A program made the position numbers and the translations under genes. Shown piece by piece: positions 1-7,445 of a DNA stretch of 12,556 nucleotides (position 1 is the first letter of the stretch; each line of letters begins with the position of its first letter). Source of the stretch: DASPJL01 sp035628645 (GTDB lineage Bacteria > Bacteroidota > Bacteroidia > Cytophagales > Cyclobacteriaceae); NCBI GenBank assembly GCA_035628645.1, contig DASPJL010000052.1, positions 1-12,556 on the forward strand. Direction: 5' to 3'. The notes below the pieces were generated by a model. It saw only the letters and a program-made list of their open reading frames with translations, searched no databases and was not told the origin of the DNA.

Positions 1-97
1 TTTTTTTATTTCATTTGTGCCTGGCATTCATAAACAATTGTTTTATAAGATGTTTTTTTGTATTTCTGAAAGGCTAATTTTTTAAAGTTTTACTCGT

Positions 98-913
98 TTG
101 GCACATCAAAAATTAAAGGCAAATATTTTTATCCTGTTGCTGTTTTTCTTTTTTCAGCTCCCAATGGTGCTGGCCCAAGAGAACTGTTGCAATGAGGAAG
201 CTTGTAAAACAAATGCTAAGGAGTTGTCCGAAGAGGTGTCTGCTTCGTTCGCCCTATTGGGAAATGATCCGAATAATTTTGAGTTGAGGGAAAAAATACT
301 GGACAGTTTCAAAGTTTCCGACCACAATCAATATGCTGAATTTGTCCGATTAGTAAAAAAGGTAGAGAAGTTTAATCAGGAAAATCCTTTTGGACTGAAC
401 TGCATTAACGGATTCATTGATAATGAAGATGTGCTTGACTGGCTCACCCACTTTTTTCTGAAATATGAAAATGTCAAAGGATTGTCTCCTGAATTCTGTA
501 AAGGCTTTGGACTTCATTTCGATTTGAATACGGGAGTAGCCGATCTTTTTAATAACACGGAATCTTTTTCCTCTTCCACAAGATTGCTCCTTTCTTATAC
601 TATTTCTAAAAATAATTGCGGAGGAAAGGTCAGACTGATGCTAGGCCCTTCGGTATATTACCAGGATCAAAAATTACTTTTTTTAATAAATCCCAGAGCT
701 GAATTCCGTTTGAGGGATATAGGTACGGACCTCATCAGCATAGGAAATATTAAACTGATAACCCAGGCAAATTTTAATAGCAGCAAGCTGATTACCGGGC
801 TGGGAGTGGGTGCGGAATTATACAATTTCGGTGCTCAACTTTTGGGAGAATATCAGACGGGTAAGCAGAATTATAGTATTCAGACAGGCATTTTTTACAG
901 GTTTAAATTATAA
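98..913 (+). CDS. Secreted protein of unknown function with a beta-rich, probably outer-membrane C-terminal half
   Basis: I do not recognise a family. The 271-residue product begins with a basic then strongly hydrophobic stretch (residues 4-25) ending VLA-Q, a good signal peptide cleaved near residue 26. Residues 30-135 look mostly helical and polar, with Cys at 30, 31, 36, 102 and 134 and another at 174. From about 137 to the end the sequence alternates hydrophobic and polar residues in short strands with turn residues, and it finishes FYRFKL, as in many outer-membrane beta-barrels; that assignment is inference. The start is TTG: an in-frame stop lies at 83-85, and the first ATG (164) would remove the signal peptide, so TTG is the only start keeping it. 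No clear ribosome binding site is visible. The stop is 4 nt before the patatin start, so the two are probably cotranscribed. The gene is likely real; its function is unknown. Confidence 0.75.
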   Translation: MAHQKLKANIFILLLFFFFQLPMVLAQENCCNEEACKTNAKELSEEVSASFALLGNDPNNFELREKILDSFKVSDHNQYAEFVRLVKKVEKFNQENPFGLNCINGFIDNEDVLDWLTHFFLKYENVKGLSPEFCKGFGLHFDLNTGVADLFNNTESFSSSTRLLLSYTISKNNCGGKVRLMLGPSVYYQDQKLLFLINPRAEFRLRDIGTDLISIGNIKLITQANFNSSKLITGLGVGAELYNFGAQLLGEYQTGKQNYSIQTGIFYRFKL

Positions 914-917
914 GATT

Positions 918-1808
918 ATGAGGAGAGCTTTAATAACAAGCGGAGGTGGAGCCAAGGGCGCTTTTACGGTAGGTGCCTTAAAACATTTAGCTAAAGTAGG
1001 TATTGATACTTTTGATATAGTAAGCGGAACGAGCACGGGATCATTAATAGCTTCCATGGCTGCTATAGGAGAAATAGATTTATTGGAGCAAGTCTATTCT
1101 ACAGTTACCAATCAGGACATTCTGCTCCAACAAAATATTGTTCAGAATCTTACCAACAATAAACCCTTCATTTTTGATACCGAACCACTGCGAGAATTGA
1201 TTGTAAAACACATCACCGATTCAGTTTTTCAAAAGATTGTTCAGTCCAATACCACCCTTTGTTTGTCAGGAATAAGTTTGCAGAATGGCGCATTAACTGT
1301 TTTTTCCACCAAGGATCTTCCTCCAACTGCTGATTATAATACAATCAAAATCAATACAAAGAAAGAGCTGGTTGATGCTATGGTGGCAAGCAGCAGCCAG
1401 GCCGGTTTTTTGCCGCCCGTCAATATCAATGGAGAGCAGTTTGTAGATGGGGGCAACCGGGAAGTGATCCCGACAAGGATAGCGGTGAATCTTCTGCCTG
1501 ATGAAATTTTTGTAATCAGCAATAATCCTAACCGGATATTTCCTACGACAGAAAATTATACAAACATCCTAAAGGTATTGATGCGTGCCATAGCTATTTT
1601 TATACAGGAGGTAAGAGAAAATGATATGGCCGTTTTAAGGTTATATGCAGCCAAAAGCGGAGCGAAAGTAACAATAATTGAACCGGAAGAAGACCTGGAT
1701 CCTGAATATCCTACAGGATTGAGATTTAACCAACTGGCAATGACCAACTGGATTAAAAAAGGAGAACTCAGGGCAAAGAAAATCTTGGATCAGGGCGGAA
1801 TAGTGTAG
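918..1808 (+). CDS. Patatin-like phospholipase (serine lipid acyl hydrolase)
   Basis: A 296-residue patatin-family protein, expected to hydrolyse ester bonds of phospholipids or other acyl lipids with a Ser-Asp dyad. The oxyanion-hole glycine loop GGGAKG is at residues 9-14, the nucleophile elbow GTSTG at 37-41 (Ser39), and the catalytic Asp in the DGG motif at 177-179 (codon at 1446). All key residues are present, so it should be active. There is no signal peptide or membrane segment, which suggests the cytoplasm. The reading frame is open back to 810, but ATG 918 is chosen: it places the glycine loop at the usual N-terminal position and avoids a 104-nt overlap with the upstream gene. It follows the secreted beta-rich protein by 4 nt, so they probably form an operon; a joint role in envelope lipid handling is inference. 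Substrate unknown. Confidence 0.93.
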   Translation: MRRALITSGGGAKGAFTVGALKHLAKVGIDTFDIVSGTSTGSLIASMAAIGEIDLLEQVYSTVTNQDILLQQNIVQNLTNNKPFIFDTEPLRELIVKHITDSVFQKIVQSNTTLCLSGISLQNGALTVFSTKDLPPTADYNTIKINTKKELVDAMVASSSQAGFLPPVNINGEQFVDGGNREVIPTRIAVNLLPDEIFVISNNPNRIFPTTENYTNILKVLMRAIAIFIQEVRENDMAVLRLYAAKSGAKVTIIEPEEDLDPEYPTGLRFNQLAMTNWIKKGELRAKKILDQGGIV

Positions 1809-1881
1809 CGGCGTTGTCTGCAATTATTGACACAAGCAAAAAAGCTGATTTTACAAATGTCCGTTTTCCTTACCTGGCTTA

Positions 1882-1910
1882 TTTTGTTTCCATATATTTT
1901 AATACTTTTG
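1882..1910 (+). promoter_or_regulatory. Candidate Bacteroidota-type promoter for the ECF sigma gene
   Basis: TACTTTTG at 1903-1910 is an exact match to the known Bacteroidota -7 consensus TAnnTTTG. A TTTTG at 1882-1886 could serve as the -33 element, although the 16-nt gap is somewhat shorter than usual. Transcription would begin near 1917, leaving only about 10 nt before the sigma start codon at 1927. No terminator is evident after the patatin gene, so readthrough from upstream also remains possible. Confidence 0.4.
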
Positions 1911-1926
1911 ATGGTACCCTTGCCAT

Positions 1927-2550
1927 ATGATAAAAAAGCTCAAAAGCGAAAAAGACATTTTCGAGGATTCTTCTTTTGAAGGACCTGAGGGGGAAAAGCT
2001 GTGCTGGAATAAATTTAGGAAAGGGGACAAAAATGCTTATCTATATATTTACAACAAGTATTCCAATTTACTTTTTCGCTATGGCCGGAAAATAATTCAG
2101 GATCGTGAGGTCGTAAAAGATGCCATTCACGATTTGTTTGTGGAACTCTGGAAGAGCAAGCATAATTTGGGTGAAGCCGCTTCAATTAAGAATTATTTAT
2201 TGAAGTCACTAAGACGGAAACTGATCAGGACGCTTAAAAAAAATATTGTAATCACTGGTGAAGATGGATTAGATGATTATAAAAAGGAATTTGTTCTTTC
2301 CAGGGAAAATGATATTATACTTTCGGAAATGTCAGATGAGCAGAAAGAAAGACTGACTTTAGCCCTTAATAAACTTACTCCCCGCCAAAAGGAAATTGTG
2401 TTTTTATTGTTTTATGATGATTGTCCTCCGAAGGAAATTGCCTCTATCATGTCCCTGCGAATAAGAACAGTGTATAATACAATTCATAATGCTATTCAAG
2501 TACTGAAGAAACACTTTACGATTTTAGCTACAATTTTCATGTTTCTTTAA
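1927..2550 (+). CDS. ECF-type RNA polymerase sigma factor (FecI-like group)
   Basis: A 207-residue extracytoplasmic-function sigma factor that would direct RNA polymerase to the promoters of this locus when freed from its anti-sigma factor. Region 2 spans about residues 28-95 (the core FRKGDKNAYLYIYNKY and the -10-recognition helix around DREVVKDAIHDLFVELWK). Region 4 spans about 143-197 (LNKLTPRQKEIVFLLF, then the helix-turn-helix around PPKEIASIMSLRIRTVYNTI). The length is typical. The C-terminus ends in a hydrophobic tail, FTILATIFMFL, seen in some Bacteroidota ECF sigmas. The anti-sigma gene follows, but 355 nt away rather than adjacent. By analogy with FecIR and Bacteroides PUL systems it answers to the transporter through the anti-sigma factor; its target promoters are not identifiable here. 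Confidence 0.93.
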   Translation: MIKKLKSEKDIFEDSSFEGPEGEKLCWNKFRKGDKNAYLYIYNKYSNLLFRYGRKIIQDREVVKDAIHDLFVELWKSKHNLGEAASIKNYLLKSLRRKLIRTLKKNIVITGEDGLDDYKKEFVLSRENDIILSEMSDEQKERLTLALNKLTPRQKEIVFLLFYDDCPPKEIASIMSLRIRTVYNTIHNAIQVLKKHFTILATIFMFL

Positions 2551-2601
2551 ATAATTTAAATCAATAAATCTATAGAGCTCTTTTACTTAAAAATGCTGCC
2601 T

Positions 2602-2649
2602 TGCACTCCTTTTTCAAGGAGGGATGTCGGTACGACAGGGTGGTTTTTA
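2602..2649 (-). repeat. Palindromic intergenic repeat, copy A
   Basis: The reverse complement of this stretch aligns with 12487-12535 over nearly 50 nt at roughly 80 percent identity by eye, sharing ACCAC, GTC and CCCTCCTT blocks. It contains two hairpins: a 6-bp stem CTCCTT/AAGGAG (2606-2611 with 2616-2621) and a 4-bp stem GTCG/CGAC (2626-2629 with 2633-2636). There is no U-tract after the stems, so it is not a simple terminator. Compact GC-rich palindromes like this resemble REP-type dispersed repeats; no coding content is visible. Confidence 0.7.
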
Positions 2650-2810
2650 CTGTCCTGATGAATAAACCTTTATTTAATTAAATTTTTTATAGTGAAAAGC
2701 ATTAATTATCAACCTTTTAAATTAATCAAAGTGTAAATCTTAAAAAATAATTAAAAATCCTTTGGTAAAAAATATAAGTTACTGCCTAATACCTTTAAAG
2801 ACCATGTTGA

Positions 2811-2909
2811 ATGCATAATAAGAATAACTATTTTAAGGAATGTACTATAAAGTTCCTGGCCAACGTGTCCGAACCTCGAACCTCGTACCTCAAACCCATT
2901 TTCGAATGA
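2811..2909 (+). CDS. Possible 32-residue upstream ORF overlapping the anti-sigma start
   Basis: An ATG at 2811 opens a 32-codon frame that reads through the heptad repeats and stops at TGA 2907-2909, overlapping the anti-sigma ATG (2906-2908) in an ATGA arrangement typical of translational coupling. The peptide is basic and polar, with no recognised motif and no signal peptide. Against it being a real gene: much of it is repeat DNA, no ribosome binding site is visible, and a 99-nt frame can arise by chance. If translated, its likely role would be controlling translation of the anti-sigma gene. Confidence 0.2.
   Translation: MHNKNNYFKECTIKFLANVSEPRTSYLKPIFE
2831..2905 (+). repeat. Heptad-repeat leader, copy 1 (before anti-sigma gene)
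   Basis: By hand alignment this leader matches 9065-9137 at about 54 of 75 positions with two one-base gaps. It opens with a TTTWAAGGAA block and an AAAGTTCC block at identical spacing. Three 7-nt units follow (GAACCTC 2871-2877, GAACCTC 2878-2884, GTACCTC 2885-2891), then AAAC. The last unit starts 20 nt before the anti-sigma ATG; in the other copy the distance is 19 nt. On the opposite strand the units read GAGGTTC/GAGGTAC, a type of tandem heptad I recall seeing between genes in other Bacteroidota, so it may be a dispersed repeat. Confidence 0.75.
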
Positions 2910-3913
2910 ACTATTTAAATTATTCTGTTGAAGATTTTGTCCTTGATGAGGATTTTAAGAAGTGGGTAAAAAATCCTACCCAGGCTCAAACCTCTTTTTG
3001 GAGTGAATGGATTAAAGCGAATCCCGGAAAATCAGAAATGGTGGAAAGCGCGAGGGTAATTGTCCTTTCCCTGTCCATAGATAAGGACGATCCGTTTCCT
3101 GAAGAACTTAAAGAACTTTGGGGACGCATTGAGGAATCTAATACAATTCACGACAGTAAAGAGAATAGCAGAATCTTTAAAATATCTCCTTCTGTTTTCT
3201 ATAGGATTGCGGCTTCATTTGTTGGTTTTGTAGTTATAAGTGCATTACTGTACTATAGCGTAGGAGGCTTAAATAATTTGAGTCACACCACTCAATACGG
3301 TGAAATTTCTGTCGTCAAACTTCCTGATGGATCTGAGGTGACACTTAATGCTAACTCTACTATAAAATTTGACAAACACTGGGATCAATCCGAAACAAGA
3401 GAGGTGTGGTTAGAAGGAGAAGCATTTTTCTCAGTTACTCATAAAGAAAACAATCAAAAATTTGTCGTGAATGCTTCGGATGTTGATGTGGAAGTTTTAG
3501 GAACGGAGTTTAACGTTAACACGCGCAGGGGGAAAACGATGGTCACTTTAAATTCAGGAAAAGTAAAGCTGGACATTGAAAATAAAAAGGAGGATAACCT
3601 GGTAATGAAACCTGGAGAATACATAGAAATAGATGAGGATAAGAAAGTTTCCAAAAAGCATGTGAATGCAGAACGATATAGTTCCTGGATGAAGAACAAG
3701 TTGTATTTCAGTAATTCTTCACTAACCGAAATAGCAGCAGTCCTTGAGGATAACTATGGATTTGACGTGCATTTTAAAGAGTCTTCTTTAGAGAAATTAA
3801 CGTTTACAGGAGTAGCAAAAACCACGAATATTGACGGGTTTCTCCTTGTACTTGAAAAAACATTTGATATAAAAATAACTCGTGATGAAAATAAAATAGT
3901 AATTGAAAAATAA
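2906..3913 (+). CDS. FecR-like anti-sigma factor with C-terminal DUF4974-like region
   Basis: A 335-residue inner-membrane regulator that would hold the ECF sigma factor through its cytoplasmic N-terminus and receive the substrate signal from the SusC STN domain in the periplasm. The N-terminal sigma-binding region (1-85) begins YSVEDFVLDEDFKKWV, typical of the family. One membrane helix lies at about 99-118. The periplasmic FecR domain covers about 130-225 (KLPDGSEVTLNANSTI, then REVWLEGEAFFSV and VLGTEFNVN). The C-terminal module at about 266-335 (LYFSNSSLTEIAAVLE to the end) matches the DUF4974 pattern. ATG 2906 is preferred over the upstream TTG/ATG region open from 2840, because the extra 22 residues come from repeat DNA and the family start fits M23. 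The susC gene follows after 87 nt. Confidence is high. Confidence 0.94.
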   Translation: MNYLNYSVEDFVLDEDFKKWVKNPTQAQTSFWSEWIKANPGKSEMVESARVIVLSLSIDKDDPFPEELKELWGRIEESNTIHDSKENSRIFKISPSVFYRIAASFVGFVVISALLYYSVGGLNNLSHTTQYGEISVVKLPDGSEVTLNANSTIKFDKHWDQSETREVWLEGEAFFSVTHKENNQKFVVNASDVDVEVLGTEFNVNTRRGKTMVTLNSGKVKLDIENKKEDNLVMKPGEYIEIDEDKKVSKKHVNAERYSSWMKNKLYFSNSSLTEIAAVLEDNYGFDVHFKESSLEKLTFTGVAKTTNIDGFLLVLEKTFDIKITRDENKIVIEK

Positions 3914-3921
3914 ATAAAAAA

Positions 3922-3960
3922 TCCTGGTAACACACTTTGCGCCACAAAATGGTACCAGGA
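3922..3960. promoter_or_regulatory. Inverted repeat between anti-sigma and susC genes
   Basis: Perfect 8-bp arms TCCTGGTA (3922-3929) and TACCAGGA (3953-3960) flank a 23-nt spacer that contains a second small stem, TTTG/CAAA (3936-3939 with 3945-3948). There is no U-tract on the + side, so termination toward susC is not obvious. The U-rich side faces the - strand, where there is no gene to terminate. Possible roles are an mRNA processing or stabilising hairpin at the 5' end of the susCD message, or a binding site for a dimeric regulator. Confidence 0.5.
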
Positions 3961-4000
3961 AAATTTCAAACGTAAAACAAAAATTAAAATTAATTAATTT

Positions 4001-7000
4001 ATGCGAAAATCTATACGATGCATAAAGTTATTGTTATTCCTTATAATAATAACCTACCCTAAATCAGAAGCGGTATCACAAGTTTTTGCTTCATTAAAGG
4101 ATCCAATACAGGAAAATCCTTCCAGTGGAAAAGAAACAGATATCCGGCCTTTAAAAGATGCTTTGACAAACCTTGAAAAGGAATACAAAGTTGTTTTTAA
4201 CTACAATTCAAAAATTATTGAAGGTAAACTTGTGAACATAAAAAATGTTTCGGCTGCTGAAAAAACACTTAAGGGCAAGCTGCAATCTCTATTGGAACCT
4301 TTGGACCTGACTTATGAAAAAGTAGAAGAAGGGTCTTATGTGATATATAGTGAACGTGAGCTGGATAAGGTTAAAAAGAAATCTTATAATTTTTTAAATG
4401 ATCATTCGGAAAAAGATACAAGGGCAAGCGCTGATGCAGAGTATTCTATGTCCTTTCAACCTCTGCAAACTAGCAAAAATTCCTTTGATCTAATGGTAAA
4501 AGGAAAGGTTCAGGATAACGAAACGGGGGAAGGTTTGCCCGGAGTTAGTGTAGTTTTAAAAGGAACGACTATTGGCTCCGTTACGGATGTAAATGGTGAA
4601 TATAGTTTAAATGTACCTGATGAAAAAGGTGTTCTTGTATTTTCTTTTATAGGATATACTTCAGAAGAAGTTCCTGTAAATAATAATACCGTAATAAATG
4701 TTTCATTGCTTCCCAGCTTACAATCATTAAGTGAAATAGTTGTGGTAGGTTATGGAAGCCAGAAGAAAAAGGACCTTACCGGTTCTGTTGCAACAGTAAA
4801 TGCGGATGAAATTAAGTCACTGCCCGTGGCAAGCGTGAGTGAAGCTATGCAAGGTCGTGCTGCCGGGGTTCAGGTGGTAGCGTCAGGTGTGCCGGGAGCA
4901 GATGCAATTTTCAGGATCAGAGGAACATCAACCATGAACAATAATGATCCGCTTTTGGTGATTGACGGAGTTCCCGTAGGATCAGGATTAAATACATTAA
5001 ATCCTGATGATATTGAGTCACTTCAAGTATTGAAAGATGCCTCTGCCGCGGCGATTTACGGGTCAAGAGCTGCAAACGGAGTGGTAATTGTAACTACAAA
5101 AAGAGGAAAAGGGGCACATAATAAATTAGATTTTAACTTTTACACGGCCGGGCAACAAGCTACAAATGTTGTTGAAATGTTAAATGCCTCTCAATTTGCC
5201 ACTTTACACAATGAAATGATGACCAATAATGGCCAGCCAACAAATCCTGCTTATGGCGATCCTGCCTCTTTAGGCAAAGGGACAGACTGGCTTGATGGTT
5301 TATTGAGGTATGGACGTATGCAGAACTATTCCCTTTCTTATGCGGGAAGCAGTGATAATTCCAATTATTATGTTTCCGGAAATATTTTAAATCAGGATGG
5401 AATTGTAATTAACACGGGATATAAAAGATATACCATTCAATTCAACTCTGACCATAAGCTTTTTGACAGACTAAAATTTGGGAATAACCTGACTTTAAAT
5501 CATGATGTTAAGAAAAGCGGTGCTTATAACATCAGGAATGCTATGGCTGCCTTGCCCGGACAAGCAGTATTTAATCCGGATGGTACTTACTCGGGGCCGA
5601 CCGGACAAGCAAATTGGTATGGAGATATAACCAATCCGATTGGTCAGGCCAGGTTAATTGAAAATTCCACTTTGGGATATAATGTAATAGGTTCCGTGTA
5701 TGGTGAATTAGAAATACTTAAAAACCTTCGCTTCAGGTCAAATGTCGGTCTTCAGGCTAATTTTTGGGACAGAAGAACCTGGTCTCCAAAGTATGACTGG
5801 AAGCCTATTCCCAATCCCAATTCTTTTTTATTCAGGGAATTTAATAAGGCCCTTACCTGGTTATGGGACAATACTTTAACCTACGAAAAATATTTTGGAG
5901 ATCACCATTTGACAGTTTTGGCAGGTACAAGTGCCCAAAGCAATCGCTACGATGTGATGAGTGGTTCCAAGATTAATTTTGCGAGTGATGTTACTCAGGA
6001 ATTGAACAATGGAAATGAGCAGCCAAGTGTAAGCGGAACAGCTTCGGAATGGGCTTTGATGTCTTATATTGGCCGTTTAAACTATTCTTTTAAAGATAAA
6101 TATTTATTAACCGCCACTGTAAGACGTGACGGTTCTTCCAGATTTGGCGCTGAGAACAGGTACGGTACTTTTCCCTCTGCTTCTGTAGCCTGGCGTATTT
6201 CAGAGGAGAATTTCTTTAAAGGACTTGATTTTGTAAATGACCTGAAGATCAGGGGAGGGTACGGTTTGACCGGTAATCAGGAAATAGGCAACTATACTTT
6301 TGCTGCCACTTTGCAAACCATGCAGTACAATTTTAACAACCAAATTGTATCGGGAGTGATACCTAGAAATATGCCTAACCCAAATGTACAATGGGAGGCT
6401 GTAGAACAAACCAATATCGGTTTTGATGCCACGCTTTTTAAAGAACGTGTTAACATCACTCTGGATGGTTATGTTAAAAATACAACCGAAATGCTGGTCA
6501 GAATGGCCGTTCCAATATCTACAGGATATTCTGACATTACTGGAGACAGACCTTATATAAATGCAGGAAAAATGCAGAACAGGGGAGTAGAGCTTACTGT
6601 TTCAACCGATAACCTTACCGGTCCATTAAAGTGGAATACAAACTTCAATGTATCCTACAATCAAAACAAACTGGTGAAACTGAATGATACCATACCAATG
6701 CCTTCAAATGAAATAGGTTTGAATCAATGGCTAAGTCTAAATCAATCAGGACAACCTGTTGGTGCATTCTATGGGTTTATCACAGATGGGGTTTTCCAGA
6801 ATGAAGGGGAAGTGGACCGTCATGCTACACAAATAGCAGGCGCTGATCCTAATAACAGGACATCTGCAGGAGATATTCGCTTTAAAGACCTCAATGATGA
6901 TGGAAAGATTGATGATGAGGACAGAACATTTATCGGAAATCCTAACCCTAAATTTATATTTGCTATGAACAATACCTTTGCTTATAAGGGTATAGATTTA

Positions 7001-7426
7001 AGCATTTTTCTTCAGGGAGTTTCGGGAAATGATATTTTTAATGCCAATAGAATTTGGCAGGAGGGAATGGCTGTAGCCCAAAATCAAACAACTGCTACTT
7101 TGGACAGGTGGCAGGGCGAGGGTACAAGTACGTCAATGCCAAGAGCGGTTTACAATGACCCGAATAAGAATACCCGTGTTTCTGATCGTTTTATTGAAGA
7201 CGGATCTTATTTCCGGATAAAAAACATTTCTATTGGTTATACCATTCCTCAGGAAATTTCAAAGCGCTTTAAGGTATCTTCTTTAAGGATCTATGCATCC
7301 GGTCAGAACTTATACACTTTTACCAGCTATACCGGTTTTGATCCAGAGGTTGGTGTAAGTGGAATTGACAACAGTGTTTATCCTGTAACCCGAACCTACA
7401 GCGTAGGTATGAATTTAAGTTTCTAA
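4001..7426 (+). CDS. susC: SusC-family TonB-dependent outer-membrane transporter with N-terminal STN signalling domain
   Basis: A 1141-residue outer-membrane transporter that imports oligosaccharides with SusD using TonB energy. In order: a signal peptide (about 1-25); an STN domain at about 47-118 (PLKDALTNLEKEYKVVFNYN, ending GSYVIYSE), which in this family contacts the FecR anti-sigma factor; a charged linker; a carboxypeptidase-regulatory-like domain at about 167-238 (GEGLPGVSVVLKGTTIGS); a TonB-box-like EIVVVGYG (245-252); the plug with the SusC signature LKDASAAAIYGSRAANG (344-360); and the barrel, ending in Phe (YSVGMNLSF). An acidic DLNDDGKIDDED loop, resembling a calcium-binding loop, lies near 963-974. 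The length suits STN-bearing SusC proteins. SusD starts 19 nt after the stop, so the pair is surely cotranscribed. The STN domain plus an adjacent sigma/anti-sigma pair supports trans-envelope self-regulation. The dextran substrate is inferred only from the GH66 neighbour. Confidence 0.96.
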   Translation: MRKSIRCIKLLLFLIIITYPKSEAVSQVFASLKDPIQENPSSGKETDIRPLKDALTNLEKEYKVVFNYNSKIIEGKLVNIKNVSAAEKTLKGKLQSLLEPLDLTYEKVEEGSYVIYSERELDKVKKKSYNFLNDHSEKDTRASADAEYSMSFQPLQTSKNSFDLMVKGKVQDNETGEGLPGVSVVLKGTTIGSVTDVNGEYSLNVPDEKGVLVFSFIGYTSEEVPVNNNTVINVSLLPSLQSLSEIVVVGYGSQKKKDLTGSVATVNADEIKSLPVASVSEAMQGRAAGVQVVASGVPGADAIFRIRGTSTMNNNDPLLVIDGVPVGSGLNTLNPDDIESLQVLKDASAAAIYGSRAANGVVIVTTKRGKGAHNKLDFNFYTAGQQATNVVEMLNASQFATLHNEMMTNNGQPTNPAYGDPASLGKGTDWLDGLLRYGRMQNYSLSYAGSSDNSNYYVSGNILNQDGIVINTGYKRYTIQFNSDHKLFDRLKFGNNLTLNHDVKKSGAYNIRNAMAALPGQAVFNPDGTYSGPTGQANWYGDITNPIGQARLIENSTLGYNVIGSVYGELEILKNLRFRSNVGLQANFWDRRTWSPKYDWKPIPNPNSFLFREFNKALTWLWDNTLTYEKYFGDHHLTVLAGTSAQSNRYDVMSGSKINFASDVTQELNNGNEQPSVSGTASEWALMSYIGRLNYSFKDKYLLTATVRRDGSSRFGAENRYGTFPSASVAWRISEENFFKGLDFVNDLKIRGGYGLTGNQEIGNYTFAATLQTMQYNFNNQIVSGVIPRNMPNPNVQWEAVEQTNIGFDATLFKERVNITLDGYVKNTTEMLVRMAVPISTGYSDITGDRPYINAGKMQNRGVELTVSTDNLTGPLKWNTNFNVSYNQNKLVKLNDTIPMPSNEIGLNQWLSLNQSGQPVGAFYGFITDGVFQNEGEVDRHATQIAGADPNNRTSAGDIRFKDLNDDGKIDDEDRTFIGNPNPKFIFAMNNTFAYKGIDLSIFLQGVSGNDIFNANRIWQEGMAVAQNQTTATLDRWQGEGTSTSMPRAVYNDPNKNTRVSDRFIEDGSYFRIKNISIGYTIPQEISKRFKVSSLRIYASGQNLYTFTSYTGFDPEVGVSGIDNSVYPVTRTYSVGMNLSF

Positions 7427-7445
7427 TTTTCTAAAAGACCCTTTT

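Larger units (their letters stand above)
2551..2905. other. Long AT-rich intergenic region between sigma and anti-sigma genes
   Basis: These 355 nt hold no conserved gene. They contain a palindromic intergenic repeat (2602-2649), then about 150 nt of very AT-rich DNA, then the heptad-bearing leader of the anti-sigma gene (2831-2905). A weak -7-like TACCTTTA at 2790-2797 (one mismatch to TAnnTTTG) with TTTG at 2761-2764 could be a promoter, but the 25-nt spacing is too long to trust. One short reading frame (2811-2909) is described separately. Confidence 0.6.

Noticed and set aside
1..10. T-run at the left edge as a terminator tail
   Set aside because: Any stem would lie outside the window, so it cannot be supported.
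32..43. Perfect 12-bp palindrome AAACAATTGTTT
   Set aside because: It lies in very AT-rich DNA near the window edge, with no loop, spaced partner or promoter box to support an operator.
50..85. ATG at 50 as the start of the first gene
   Set aside because: It is in frame but reaches a stop after 11 codons (TAA 83-85), so it cannot start the 98-913 protein.
810..917. N-terminal extension of the patatin frame back to 810
   Set aside because: It would overlap the upstream gene by 104 nt, and its 36 residues have no family counterpart. ATG 918 puts the glycine loop in its normal place.
2574..2588. AGAGCTCT palindrome followed by T-rich DNA as a sigma-gene terminator
   Set aside because: The palindrome has no loop, so a hairpin would have only two or three pairs.
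2871..2898. Heptad repeats as a CRISPR-like array
   Set aside because: The units are 7 nt and directly abutting, without spacers; no cas genes are present.
2840..2905. Upstream start for the anti-sigma protein
   Set aside because: The added 22 residues translate heptad-repeat DNA, and the FecR family N-terminus fits the Met at 2906.
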